From the NCBI RefSeq assembly GCF_021228295.1, contig NZ_JAJQPD010000013.1, forward strand, positions 1 through 64,000: a DNA stretch of 64,000 nt, read 5' to 3'. Under the pieces are notes generated by a model. That model was not told the origin of the DNA, did no database searches, and saw only the letters and a list, made by a program, of their open reading frames with translations. A program made the translations under genes and the position numbers. Source of the DNA: Agromyces humatus. GTDB taxonomy: Bacteria > Actinomycetota > Actinomycetes > Actinomycetales > Microbacteriaceae. Below, piece by piece: positions 53,492 through 61,519 of the stretch (the stretch's first letter is position 1; the number at the start of each line of letters is the position of its first letter).

Positions 53492-55264
53492 CTACTTCTT
53501 CAGCCCGGTCCAGCGGGCGCGCAGCGCGTGCGCGGCGGCCTTGGGCTTGCGGTCGCGGGTGAACACACCCTTCTTGTTGCCGTCGACGCGGGCGAACCCG
53601 TTCTTGGTCTGGAAGTCGGCGAAGTTCCACACCTGCTCGCCGATCATCGCCTCGACCCGGTCATGCACCCGGTGGTACATGTCGAGGAAGCTCGTCTGGT
53701 ACTCCTCGGTGAACGGGGCGTCGTAGATCGAGTGGTAGCCGGCCACCGTGTCGGCGCCGTACTCGGTCATGATGAGGGGGCGGGCGAACTTCTCCTGCCA
53801 GCCGATGAGCTCGGCCTCGAGCTTCTGCTCGGCGGCGGCGAGGTCGCCGGAGTCGACGTACCAGCCGTAATAGCGGTTCAGGCAGATGACATCGAAGAGG
53901 TCGGCGATCAGGTCTGCCTCGTGGTTCGCGAACATGACGTTCACGAAGGTCACCGGGCGCGTCGCGTCGAGCTCGCGGGTGAGGTTCACGAGCGGCTCGA
54001 AGTACTCGCGCGCCCCGGGCTCGTTCGAGGCCGGCTCGTTGGTGATCGACCACATGACCACGCTCGGGTGGTTCTTGTCTCGGTCGACCAGTTCGCGGAT
54101 CGCCTGCGCGTGCGTGGCCTGCGTGTCGTCGTTGATGTTCTCGGGGGCGAAGGTCAGCTTGGTCTGGCCGCCGAAGATGCCGCCGCCCATCGCGAGGTTG
54201 AGCCCCACGGCGCCGACCTCGTCGATGACGACGATGCCGTGGCGGTCGGCGAACTCCATGACCTCTTCGGCGTAGGGGTAGTGCGACGTGCGGAACGAGT
54301 TCGCGCCGATCCAGTCCATGAGCTGGAAGTCGTGCACGAGGTAGGCGTTGTCGTGTCCCTTGCCGCGGACCGCGGTGTCCTCGTGCTTGCCGAACCCGGT
54401 GAAGTAGAAGGGCTCGCCGTTGATGAGGAACTGCATGCCGCGGACCTCGATGGTTCGCACGCCGATCGGCAGCGTGTACTCGTCGACGACCTCGCCGCCC
54501 ACGACGGCCTGCGCCGTCAGCGTGTAGAGGTAGGCCGCGCCGGGCTGCCAGAGCTTCACGTCGTCGATGCGCACGACGCCGGCGATGCCCTCGGCCGAGC
54601 CGACGACGGTGCCCTCGACGTCGCGAAGGGTGACCTGAACGGTGTCGGCGCCGGTGGTCTCGACGTCGAAGCCGACGACGCCGGTCGCGCCGTCGACATC
54701 GGTCATGACCGTGAGGTCGGTCACGCGCACGGCGGGTGCGCTGTAGAGCCACACCGAGCGGGCGAGGCCCGCGTAGTTGTAGAAGTCGTGCAGGTAGTCC
54801 TGCTTGCGGCCGCCATCGTCGGTGACGGTGATGCTGCCGGGCGGGATCGTGGTGTTGGTGAGCTCGTTGTTGACACCGACGGTGAGGCGGAACTCCTGGC
54901 CGGCCGTCACGACGTCGGTGATGTCGGCCTCGAACGGGGTGTATCCGCCGACGTGCTCGGCGACCTTGGTGTCGTTCACGTACACGACGCCCTCGTGGGT
55001 GGCGGCGTCGAGGCGCACGAAGACGCGCTCGCCGGCCCAGCCGCGGGGCACGCGCACCGTGCGCTGGTACCAGACCCAGCCGACGTGGTCGCGGATCGCC
55101 GGGTCGGCGAAGAGGTCGTTGTAGCTCGCGGGCACGGCGGCCTCGAGCGTCGTGTCGAGCGTTGCCTGCCACAGCGTGTGCGGCGTGCCGGGGTCGACCG
55201 CGAACTGCCAGAGTCCGTCGAGGTTGACGAGCTCTCGGGTCGGGCTGGTCTGGGGCTTCAGCAT
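53492..55264 (-). CDS. uidA: Beta-glucuronidase (GH2)
   Basis: This retaining glycosidase releases D-glucuronate from beta-glucuronides. The 590-residue protein has the three GH2 domains: a jelly-roll (about 1-180), an Ig-like domain (about 181-275) and a TIM barrel (about 276-590). The acid/base is E410 (MWSITNEPASNEPGARE) and the nucleophile E501 (LIMTEYGAD). The NxK motif that reads the uronate carboxylate is present as N563 and K565 in GNKKGVFTRDRKPK, so it is a true glucuronidase and not a galactosidase. No signal peptide is seen, so glucuronides must be imported first. It is the first gene of the uidA-symporter-manD-gntK transcript, with a LacI operator 113 bases upstream. Confidence 0.96.
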   Translation of the reverse strand: MLKPQTSPTRELVNLDGLWQFAVDPGTPHTLWQATLDTTLEAAVPASYNDLFADPAIRDHVGWVWYQRTVRVPRGWAGERVFVRLDAATHEGVVYVNDTKVAEHVGGYTPFEADITDVVTAGQEFRLTVGVNNELTNTTIPPGSITVTDDGGRKQDYLHDFYNYAGLARSVWLYSAPAVRVTDLTVMTDVDGATGVVGFDVETTGADTVQVTLRDVEGTVVGSAEGIAGVVRIDDVKLWQPGAAYLYTLTAQAVVGGEVVDEYTLPIGVRTIEVRGMQFLINGEPFYFTGFGKHEDTAVRGKGHDNAYLVHDFQLMDWIGANSFRTSHYPYAEEVMEFADRHGIVVIDEVGAVGLNLAMGGGIFGGQTKLTFAPENINDDTQATHAQAIRELVDRDKNHPSVVMWSITNEPASNEPGAREYFEPLVNLTRELDATRPVTFVNVMFANHEADLIADLFDVICLNRYYGWYVDSGDLAAAEQKLEAELIGWQEKFARPLIMTEYGADTVAGYHSIYDAPFTEEYQTSFLDMYHRVHDRVEAMIGEQVWNFADFQTKNGFARVDGNKKGVFTRDRKPKAAAHALRARWTGLKK

Positions 55265-55376
55265 GATGGCCTTTCTGTCGCGCCGTTGCGAAATGTCGCT
55301 GCACTGCGCTCTGCATTCGTGCCGATCGACGGATGCTCCGGGGACCGGTATGACACCAGTGAACCATGTTTTCCGC

Positions 55377-55400
55377 CATTTGGCAACCGATTGCCAAATG
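55377..55400. promoter_or_regulatory. LacI-family operator upstream of uidA
   Basis: CATTTGGCAA, CCGA, TTGCCAAATG: a 24-bp palindrome with perfect 10-bp arms and a CG-centred core, the form bound by LacI/GalR regulators. It overlaps the likely -35 box of uidA. The related site at 58521 and the lacI gene at 58642 complete a local circuit. Confidence 0.85.
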
Positions 55401-55582
55401 CACCGCGAAATTCGTTCTCGAGCCGGGCTCGGGCAGCGCCGGGAGGATGCTCCGCAACGAGGATGCTCCGTCGTCGGCCCGCACCCCATCGCGAGCCGCC
55501 GGCAGTGATGTGGCGGCGTGATCGAGCGCGGTGACGAGTGTGGCGGTATCCGTGATCCTCAGTCTGCACCCGCCGCGCACTC

Positions 55583-55597
55583 GCGGCCAGTGGCCGC
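55583..55597 (-). terminator. Small hairpin after the fructuronate reductase gene
   Basis: GCGGCC and GGCCGC with loop AGT, about 20 bases beyond the reductase stop on the minus strand, with further partial pairing outside. It may separate the uxaC-reductase transcript from uidA. Confidence 0.4.
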
Positions 55598-55617
55598 TGG
55601 CACGCGCGGAGACGGTG

Positions 55618-57090
55618 TCAGATCGTTTCGAAGGCGTCGGCGGCGCGCGAGACCGCCACGACGACAGCCGGGTCGTCGAGCAGCTCGGGGTCGACCAGGC
55701 GCAGCAGTTCGACGACAGCCCGCTCACCCGGCTCGGACGCGGCGGTCGCGAGCGCGTCGCCGACGCGATCGGCCGGGAGTCGCGCGCTGCGCGCGGCGGC
55801 CACCCATGCTCCGAGTGCGCGCACCGACGCCTCGCCGTCGCGACCGGCCGCGCGCTCGGCGCGCAGCACCGGAGCGATGCGAACCCGGAGCTTCGTCGTG
55901 CCGTCCTGGCCGATCTGGCCGAGCAGGTGCTGTATTCGGGCGTTGTCGAATCGGTCGAGCAGGGCGGCGCGGTAGCCGTCGAGATCGAGGCCCTCGGACG
56001 GCAGGTGCCGCACGGCCTCGGCCCAGAACTGCTCGACCCACGAGCGCACCTCGGGGTCTCCGACCGCTTCGGCGACGGTACGGTGCCCACGGGCCGCTCC
56101 CGCGTACGCGAGCAGTGTATGCGACCCGTTGAGCAGCCAGAGCTTGCGACGCTCGAACGGGTCGATGTCGTCGACGAACCGGGCTCCGGCCTTCTCCCAG
56201 GCGGGGCGCCCGGCACGGAACTCACCGCTCAGCACCCAGTCGTGGAACGGCTCGGTGACGACAGGTGAGCGATCGTGCCAGCCGGTGGCGGCGGCCACTG
56301 CAGCGACATCCGCCGGCGTCGTCTTCGGGGTGATGCGGTCGATCGAGGTCGACACGAACGTGACCTGCTCGGCGAGGTGCTCGCGAGTCGCGGTCGCGGA
56401 GGCGAGCTCGGCGAGCGCGAGCATGCTCGACCTCGTGAGCTCGCCGTTCTCGGGGAGGTTGTCGCACGAGACGATCGCGAGCGGACCGGCCCCCGCTCGG
56501 CGTCGTGCCTCGACACCGGCGAGGAGGCGGGCGAGCGCGGTGCGCGGCGCCTCGGCGAGGTCGAACTGCGCGGCGTCGAGGTTGCGGCGCAGCCACTCGA
56601 CGTCGGCGGCGACCGCCGGGTTCGCGAGGTCGGGCCGCCCATCGGCGTCGAGCGCATATCCGGCCTCGGTGACCGTGAGGGTCACGAGCGCGGTCGCCGG
56701 CGCGGCGACATGCTCGACGAGACGGTCGACGCGGGCGCCGTCGACGGCTTCGGAGATGCTGTCGATCACCGTGACCGTGTCACCGTGGACCGAGCGCTCG
56801 AGCAGCGAGTAGAGGCCGTCCTGCGCGGCGATCTCTTCAGCGGCCTGCGGGCTTCGGCCCGTGAAGGCCGCGATGCCCCATTCGTTGGCGTCGTCGGCCA
56901 CGTCGGTGTACCAGGCCTGGTGCGCGCGGTGGAAGGCGCCGAGCCCGAGGTGGGCGATGCGAACGGGCGCCGGCTCGGACGCCGTACCGGTGCGCGCCGC
57001 GAGATTGCGACGATTCAGGTCGAGGCCTGCTGGTGCCGCGGCGGCGGCCGATGCGCCCGCTGCCGATTCGGTCGTGGACGTGTCGCTCAC
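55618..57090 (-). CDS. uxuB: Mannitol dehydrogenase family protein, likely fructuronate reductase
   Basis: This 490-residue NAD-dependent long-chain polyol dehydrogenase has a Rossmann domain starting VRIAHLGLGAFHRAHQAWY (43-61), DGLYSLLERS, the VSCDNLPENGELTR segment, and the helical C-terminal domain with the catalytic region ERRKLWLLNGSHTLLAY. Mannitol dehydrogenase and UxuB/UxaB fructuronate or tagaturonate reductases share this fold. The overlap with uxaC (GTGA) and the mannonate dehydratase gene downstream make reduction of D-fructuronate to D-mannonate the expected reaction. The N-terminal 25 residues are an Ala/Ser/Thr-rich extension. Confidence 0.9.
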   Translation of the reverse strand: MSDTSTTESAAGASAAAAAPAGLDLNRRNLAARTGTASEPAPVRIAHLGLGAFHRAHQAWYTDVADDANEWGIAAFTGRSPQAAEEIAAQDGLYSLLERSVHGDTVTVIDSISEAVDGARVDRLVEHVAAPATALVTLTVTEAGYALDADGRPDLANPAVAADVEWLRRNLDAAQFDLAEAPRTALARLLAGVEARRRAGAGPLAIVSCDNLPENGELTRSSMLALAELASATATREHLAEQVTFVSTSIDRITPKTTPADVAAVAAATGWHDRSPVVTEPFHDWVLSGEFRAGRPAWEKAGARFVDDIDPFERRKLWLLNGSHTLLAYAGAARGHRTVAEAVGDPEVRSWVEQFWAEAVRHLPSEGLDLDGYRAALLDRFDNARIQHLLGQIGQDGTTKLRVRIAPVLRAERAAGRDGEASVRALGAWVAAARSARLPADRVGDALATAASEPGERAVVELLRLVDPELLDDPAVVVAVSRAADAFETI

Positions 57091-58487
57091 AGCTTGAACA
57101 CCTTTCGGGGAATCGCGTCGACCAGGTCGACGGCGATGCGCTCGGCGGCGCCGAGCGAGACACGGCCCTCGCGCACGAGGCGCGCGAGGAAGGCCGAGTC
57201 GAGACGGCGGGCCATGTCGTGACGCGCCGGGATGGAGAGGAAGGCACGGGTGTCGTCGATGAAGCCCGACCCACGGTAGAACCCCGCGGTCTCGGTGACG
57301 GCCGCGCGGAAGCGCAGGATCGCGTCTGGGGCGTCGAGGAACCACCACGGTGCGCCGATGAACACGCTCGGGTAGAAGCCCGCGAGGGGTGCCACCTCGC
57401 GCGAGTAGATGGTCTCGTCGATGCCGAACAGCACGAGGTGCAGGCCCGGTTCGAGTCCGTGCTTCTCGAGCAGTGGGCGCACGTTCGCGGTGTAGGTCGT
57501 CGTCACCGGGATGTCGTGCCCGGTGTCGGGGCCGAGCCGCTCGAACGTCGAGCTCGAGTGGTTGCGGAAGACGCCCGGGTGAACGGTCATGACGAGTCCG
57601 TCGCGCGCGCTCATGCCCGCCATGCGCAGCAGCATGTTGCCGCTGAACTCCCGCGCGCCCGCGGCGTCGAGCTCGCCGGCGAGGGCACGCCGGAAGAGCG
57701 CGGATGCCTCGTCGTCGGTCAGGTCGACGGTGTACGGCTCGCGCACCCCGTGGTCGGCCGAGACGGCGCCGTGCGCGATGAAGTGCGCCCGGCGCGCCTC
57801 GAGCGCGGCGAGGTAGCCGGCGAAGTCGTCGGGTGCGGTGCCGTTCGCCTCGGCGAGTCGCTCGATGCGCTCGGTGAAACCGGGCGCGGTCGGGTCGAGG
57901 TAGGCGTCGGGTCGGAACGTGGGGAGCACGCGGCCCGAGAACGACGGGTCGGCGGCGAGCGCGGCGTGCACGGCCAGGTCGTCCATGGGGTCGTCGGTCG
58001 TGGCGAGCACTTCGATGCCGAAGCGCTCGAAGAGGGCGCGGGGGCGGTACGCGGGGTCGCCGAGGCGCGCGGCGATCTGGTCGTAGACGGCGTCGGCCGT
58101 CTCGGCCGAGGGCTCGAGCTCGATGCCGAAGAGCGTCGAGAGCTCGTGGGACAGCCAGTAGCCCGAGGCGGTGCCGGCGTAGAGGTGCCAGTGGCTCGCG
58201 AACGTGCGCCAGGTCTCGCGGGGGTCGGAGGGCCCGCTTCGGCCGACGCCGAGCGTGGCGAGGTCGACGCCCGCCGCGTGCAGCATGCGCGTGACGTAGT
58301 GGTCGTACGTGATGAACAGGTCGGCCGGGTCGGAGAACGGTTCGTCATCGAGGAGCAGCGACGGGGCGACGTGGCCGTGCGGGGAGATGACCGGCAGTTG
58401 CGCGACCGACTCGTACAGGCCCCTGGCGATGTCGCGGGTGGCCGGATCGGTCGGGAACAGCCGGTCGGGATCGAGATGCAGCTTCAT
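57087..58487 (-). CDS. uxaC: Glucuronate isomerase
   Basis: UxaC isomerises D-glucuronate to D-fructuronate (and galacturonate to tagaturonate). The 466-residue amidohydrolase-superfamily protein has the metal-binding PHGH (H37, H39), TFASHWHLYAGTASGYWL, TTDDPMDDL, the LPTFRPDAYLDPTAPGF block, and SGNMLLRMAGM with VMTVHPGVFRNHS. The start is the ATG at 58487 because GGAGGTG lies 5 bases upstream; the GTG two codons earlier lacks this. A LacI operator sits 34 bases before the start. It overlaps the reductase gene by four bases, forming a two-gene transcript that may continue into uidA. Confidence 0.96.
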   Translation of the reverse strand: MKLHLDPDRLFPTDPATRDIARGLYESVAQLPVISPHGHVAPSLLLDDEPFSDPADLFITYDHYVTRMLHAAGVDLATLGVGRSGPSDPRETWRTFASHWHLYAGTASGYWLSHELSTLFGIELEPSAETADAVYDQIAARLGDPAYRPRALFERFGIEVLATTDDPMDDLAVHAALAADPSFSGRVLPTFRPDAYLDPTAPGFTERIERLAEANGTAPDDFAGYLAALEARRAHFIAHGAVSADHGVREPYTVDLTDDEASALFRRALAGELDAAGAREFSGNMLLRMAGMSARDGLVMTVHPGVFRNHSSSTFERLGPDTGHDIPVTTTYTANVRPLLEKHGLEPGLHLVLFGIDETIYSREVAPLAGFYPSVFIGAPWWFLDAPDAILRFRAAVTETAGFYRGSGFIDDTRAFLSIPARHDMARRLDSAFLARLVREGRVSLGAAERIAVDLVDAIPRKVFKL

Positions 58488-58520
58488 TGACACACCTCCA
58501 TGATGGTCTGGGATCGCGAG

Positions 58521-58540
58521 TTTGTCAACCGGTTGCCAAA
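58521..58540. promoter_or_regulatory. LacI-family operator upstream of uxaC
   Basis: TTTGTCAACCGGTTGCCAAA is a 20-bp palindrome with one mismatch pair and a CCGG centre, matching the uidA operator arms TTTGGCAA/TTGCCAAA. The deviating base creates a consensus TTGACA on the minus strand (58523-58528), the likely -35 box of uxaC, so repressor and polymerase would compete directly. The -10 box is unclear. Confidence 0.85.
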
Positions 58541-58641
58541 TGATGCCGTCTGGGCGGCAGGCCGACGCCGCGATGGCGAGGTTGATCGCCAGGCGGAGGT
58601 GCGACGGACGCCGGTGTCGACGCCGGTATCGGTCGTCGCCG

Positions 58642-59703
58642 TCAGTCGCCGGCGCCGGGCAGCGGATGCCCGGTCGACCCGCGCACCACGAGCTCGGTCG
58701 GCAGGAGCGCCTCGACGTCGACCCGACGATCGTCGGACTGCGGCGAAACCCGGCTGAGCAGGTGTCGCACGGCGCGCTCCCCCGCCTCGATGAGCGGCGC
58801 CCGCACCGTGGTGAGCGCCGGCGCGGTGAAGTCGCTGCCGAAGATGTCGTCGAAGCCGGCGATGCTGAGCTGCGACGGCACGGCGATGCCGCGTTCGAGC
58901 GCGACCCTGAGCAGGCCGATCGCCATGAGGTCGTTGAACGCGACGACCGCGGTCACGCCTGAGGCGATCACCCGTGAGATCGCTGCGGTTCCGCCGTCGA
59001 GCGTCGGCACTCCGGGTCCGATCTCGACGATCGTCATACCGCGCTTCGGCGCGGCCGCGAGCAGTGCCTCCCAGCGCCGGCGACTCACCCACGAGGTCTC
59101 GGGACCCGACACGTAGGCGATCGAGCGGTGTCCGAGTTCTGCGAGGTGCGCGACGAGCTGGTCGACGCCCCGCTCGACATCGGGCAGGATGCCGGTGACG
59201 CCCTCGAGCTCCCGGTTGATCACCACCACCGGCTTGCGGGCCGCGATCTGCTTGATCTGCGTGTCGGCTAGGCGGCTCGTCGCGAGCACCAGACCGTCGA
59301 CCGAGGGCATCACCCGTTCGATCGCGGTCGCTTCACGCTCGCCCGATTCCTGCGACTCGGCGACGACCAGGGTGTACCCGGCGTCGGCCGCGGCCCGCTC
59401 GGCTCCGCGCACGATGCCGAAGATCACCGGATTCGTGATGTCGGCGACGAAGAGGCCCAGCGTGTTGGTGCGGCCGGTCGGGAGCGCCCTCGCGATCGGG
59501 TTGACCCGGTAGTTTAGCTCTTTCGCCGCCGCCTGGATGCGCTCTTCGGTCTTGACGTTGATGCGGCCGGGCTGGCTGAGCGCCCGCGACACCGTCGAGG
59601 GGTTCACCCCGGCGAGCTTCGCGATGTCGTAGATCGTGGGCGCCGAGCCGCCGCGGGAGCGCTTCGATTCGCGGGCCACCCGCTCGGGTTGCTGGTCACT
59701 CAT
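58642..59703 (-). CDS. LacI family transcriptional regulator of the glucuronide genes
   Basis: This 353-residue regulator has a LacI-type helix-turn-helix (about 22-45, PTIYDIAKLAGVNPSTVSRA), hinge RVNPIARALPTGRTN and a periplasmic-binding-protein-like effector domain with LGLFVADITNPVIFGIVRG, INRELEGVTG and VAFNDLMAIGLLR. The recognition helix and Ala-Leu hinge suit a CG-centred palindrome of the form found at 58521 and 55377. The likely inducer is a hexuronate such as glucuronate or fructuronate. GAGGAGGTGA precedes the ATG. It lies 42 bases downstream of the sugar isomerase gene, so it may be co-transcribed with the ABC transporter genes. Confidence 0.93.
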   Translation of the reverse strand: MSDQQPERVARESKRSRGGSAPTIYDIAKLAGVNPSTVSRALSQPGRINVKTEERIQAAAKELNYRVNPIARALPTGRTNTLGLFVADITNPVIFGIVRGAERAAADAGYTLVVAESQESGEREATAIERVMPSVDGLVLATSRLADTQIKQIAARKPVVVINRELEGVTGILPDVERGVDQLVAHLAELGHRSIAYVSGPETSWVSRRRWEALLAAAPKRGMTIVEIGPGVPTLDGGTAAISRVIASGVTAVVAFNDLMAIGLLRVALERGIAVPSQLSIAGFDDIFGSDFTAPALTTVRAPLIEAGERAVRHLLSRVSPQSDDRRVDVEALLPTELVVRGSTGHPLPGAGD

Positions 59704-59745
59704 CTCGGCTCACCTCCTCGGCGTACTCGGCCGCCCACCACCACG

Positions 59746-60612
59746 CTAGCGTGCGAGCAACCCGGAATATCCGAGTGCCACGATGTTGTCGTACGACGTC
59801 TGCAATGCCTCGTACACCGTTCGACCGTACAGGTCGTCCTGCTCGACGAGCAGGTACTCGGCCCCGCTCTCGAGGCTCTGGTCGATGATCGCCGTGAAAT
59901 CGAGGTTGCCCTCGCCGACCTCGGCGAACTGCACGACGCCCGAGAAGGCCTGCATGAAGCCGCCGAAGTCGCCCTTCTCGAGCATCGAGAAGGCCTCGTC
60001 GGGCAGTTGCCCGATGCGGTAGTCCTTCAAGTGCACCATCGCCACGCGACCCGCATAGCGGCGGATGACGCCGACCGGGTCGACGCCGCCGCGCTGCAGC
60101 CAGTGCACGTCGAGTTCGAGCCCGACGTTCGGTGCGCGGTCGGCGATGATGTCGAGCAGGTAGCGCCCGTCGTACTTCGCGAATTCGATGTGGTGGTTGT
60201 GGTAGTAGAGCCTGATGCCCTCGTCGGCGAGGCGCACGGCCATCTCATCGGTGCGGTCGCAGAAGTCGAGCACGGCCTCGAGCGAGCGCATCGCGTCGAA
60301 CGGCAGCATGCCGATGCGCAGCATCTTGGAGTCGAGCGTCTTCGCGTCGGCGACGATCTTGTCGAAGTCGTCGGTGAGTGAGTCGTTCGGCGACCCCGCG
60401 GGCTTGGTGAGGCCCGCCGAGAGGGCGGCGATGTCGACGCCGAGCTCCTGCCGGGCACGATCGAGTTCGGCCACGTTCTCGGGCGTCATCGGGATCTGCG
60501 ACACCTCGACGGCGTGGTAGCCGATCTCGGTCACCTTGCGCAGGGCCTCGAACGCCCCGATCTCGGCGACACTGTCCTTCAGCATCATCGCCTGCACGCC
60601 GATCTTCGCCAT
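59746..60612 (-). CDS. Sugar phosphate isomerase/epimerase (AP-endonuclease 2-like TIM barrel)
   Basis: This 288-residue xylose-isomerase-like TIM barrel has EVSQIPMTPENVAEL at strand 2, YYHNHHIEFAKYDG (metal-ligand region), NVGLELDVHWLQRGG, AMVHLKDYRIG and a late glutamate in LVEQDDLYG. These are the usual metal ligands of the family. Such enzymes isomerise or epimerise sugars or dehydrate inositol intermediates; the substrate is not defined here. In this context it may act on a sugar released from glucuronides or pectin/xylan fragments. AAGGAG lies 8 bases before the ATG at 60612. It sits between the ABC transporter genes and lacI on the same strand. Confidence 0.88.
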   Translation of the reverse strand: MAKIGVQAMMLKDSVAEIGAFEALRKVTEIGYHAVEVSQIPMTPENVAELDRARQELGVDIAALSAGLTKPAGSPNDSLTDDFDKIVADAKTLDSKMLRIGMLPFDAMRSLEAVLDFCDRTDEMAVRLADEGIRLYYHNHHIEFAKYDGRYLLDIIADRAPNVGLELDVHWLQRGGVDPVGVIRRYAGRVAMVHLKDYRIGQLPDEAFSMLEKGDFGGFMQAFSGVVQFAEVGEGNLDFTAIIDQSLESGAEYLLVEQDDLYGRTVYEALQTSYDNIVALGYSGLLAR

Positions 60613-60661
60613 CTGTCGTACTCCTTCGGTTGTCGGTTCCATGAATAGTGGTCGGGCGGCG

Positions 60662-61519
60662 TCAGGCTGCCGATGCGGACAGATCGGCCGCCTCGGCGTC
60701 GAGCAGGCGTCGCCGGTTCCGTCGACGCTCCGCCTGACGGTCGGGATCGGGCACCGGCGAGGCGAGCAGCAGTCGCTGGGTGTACGGATGCTCCGGGGTG
60801 CGTGTCACGAGTTCCGCCCGGCCCTGCTCGACGATGTCGCCGCGGTACATCACCGCCACGTCGTGGCTGATGTGCCGCACCACGTCGAGGTCGTGCGAGA
60901 TGAACAGGTAGGCGACGCCGGTGTCGCGCTGGATCTCGAGGAACAGGTCGAGCACGCGTGCCTGGGTGGTGAGGTCGAGCGCGCTCACCGGCTCGTCGCA
61001 CACGATGAGCTTGGGCTTCAGGGCGAGGGCCCGCGCGATCGCGACGCGCTGGCGCTGGCCGCCGCTGAACTCTCGGGGCCGGCGGTGCACCGAGTCCTGC
61101 GGCAGGCCGACCCGGTCGAGCAACTCCCTGATTCGCTGGTTCGCCGCCGTTGCGCTCGTGCCCTGGATGGTGAGCGGCTCCGCGAGGATGTCACCGACCT
61201 CCATCGCCGGGTTGAGCGACGTGTACGGGTCCTGGAAGACGACCTGCAGATCGCGGCTCAGCTCACGCCGTTGCCGTCGACTCGCGTGCGAGATGTCGCG
61301 GCCGTCGAAGGTCACCGTGCCGCCGCTGACCGGCGCCAGGCCGAGCAGCGCACGGCCGAGGGTCGTCTTGCCCGATCCCGACTCGCCGACGAGCCCGAGC
61401 GTCCTGCCCTGGTCGATGGCGATCGACACGCCCTTCAGTGCGCGGAACGGCTCGGCGCGGAAGCCCTTGCCGGGGTACTCGACGACCAGGTCGTCGACGC
61501 TGAGCAGTCTCTCGTTCAT
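60662..61519 (-). CDS. Dpp/Opp-type ABC transporter ATP-binding protein (second ATPase)
   Basis: This 285-residue ATPase of the oligopeptide/nickel importer family (DppF/OppF-like) has Walker A GESGSGKTT (45-53), QDPYTSLNPAM as Q-loop, signature EFSGGQRQR, Walker B LIVCDEP and ISHDLDVV. The C-terminal oligopeptide-transporter domain (EHPYTQRLLLASP) is present. It pairs with the ATPase half of the fused protein encoded just upstream (ATGA overlap). Members of this family also import oligosaccharides. Its proximity to uronate genes suggests a glycan-derived substrate. The last 25 residues are Arg- and Ala-rich. Confidence 0.93.
   Translation of the reverse strand: MNERLLSVDDLVVEYPGKGFRAEPFRALKGVSIAIDQGRTLGLVGESGSGKTTLGRALLGLAPVSGGTVTFDGRDISHASRRQRRELSRDLQVVFQDPYTSLNPAMEVGDILAEPLTIQGTSATAANQRIRELLDRVGLPQDSVHRRPREFSGGQRQRVAIARALALKPKLIVCDEPVSALDLTTQARVLDLFLEIQRDTGVAYLFISHDLDVVRHISHDVAVMYRGDIVEQGRAELVTRTPEHPYTQRLLLASPVPDPDRQAERRRNRRRLLDAEAADLSASAA

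Larger units (their letters stand above)
55265..55617 (-). other. 353-base intergenic region with uidA promoter and operator
   Basis: I see no gene here. The region holds the LacI-type palindrome at 55377-55400. TTGCCA inside it (55381-55386, minus strand), a 17-base spacer and TTCACT (55358-55363) form a weak promoter for uidA. The leader is about 85 bases, with AAAGG near the uidA ATG. A run of open frame at about 55410-55560 on the minus strand has coding-like third positions but no start, ribosome-binding site or recognisable domain. Confidence 0.6.

Noticed and set aside
55410-55560. Open minus-strand frame with coding-like third positions between the fructuronate reductase and uidA
   Set aside because: It has no start codon with a ribosome-binding site, runs into the operator and matches no domain I recognise. 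High GC alone keeps such frames open.
53661-56225. Very long open frame antisense or out of frame to uidA and the reductase gene
   Set aside because: The translation is Arg/His/Pro-rich noise typical of shifted frames in GC-rich genes. The true genes have full domain matches in another frame.
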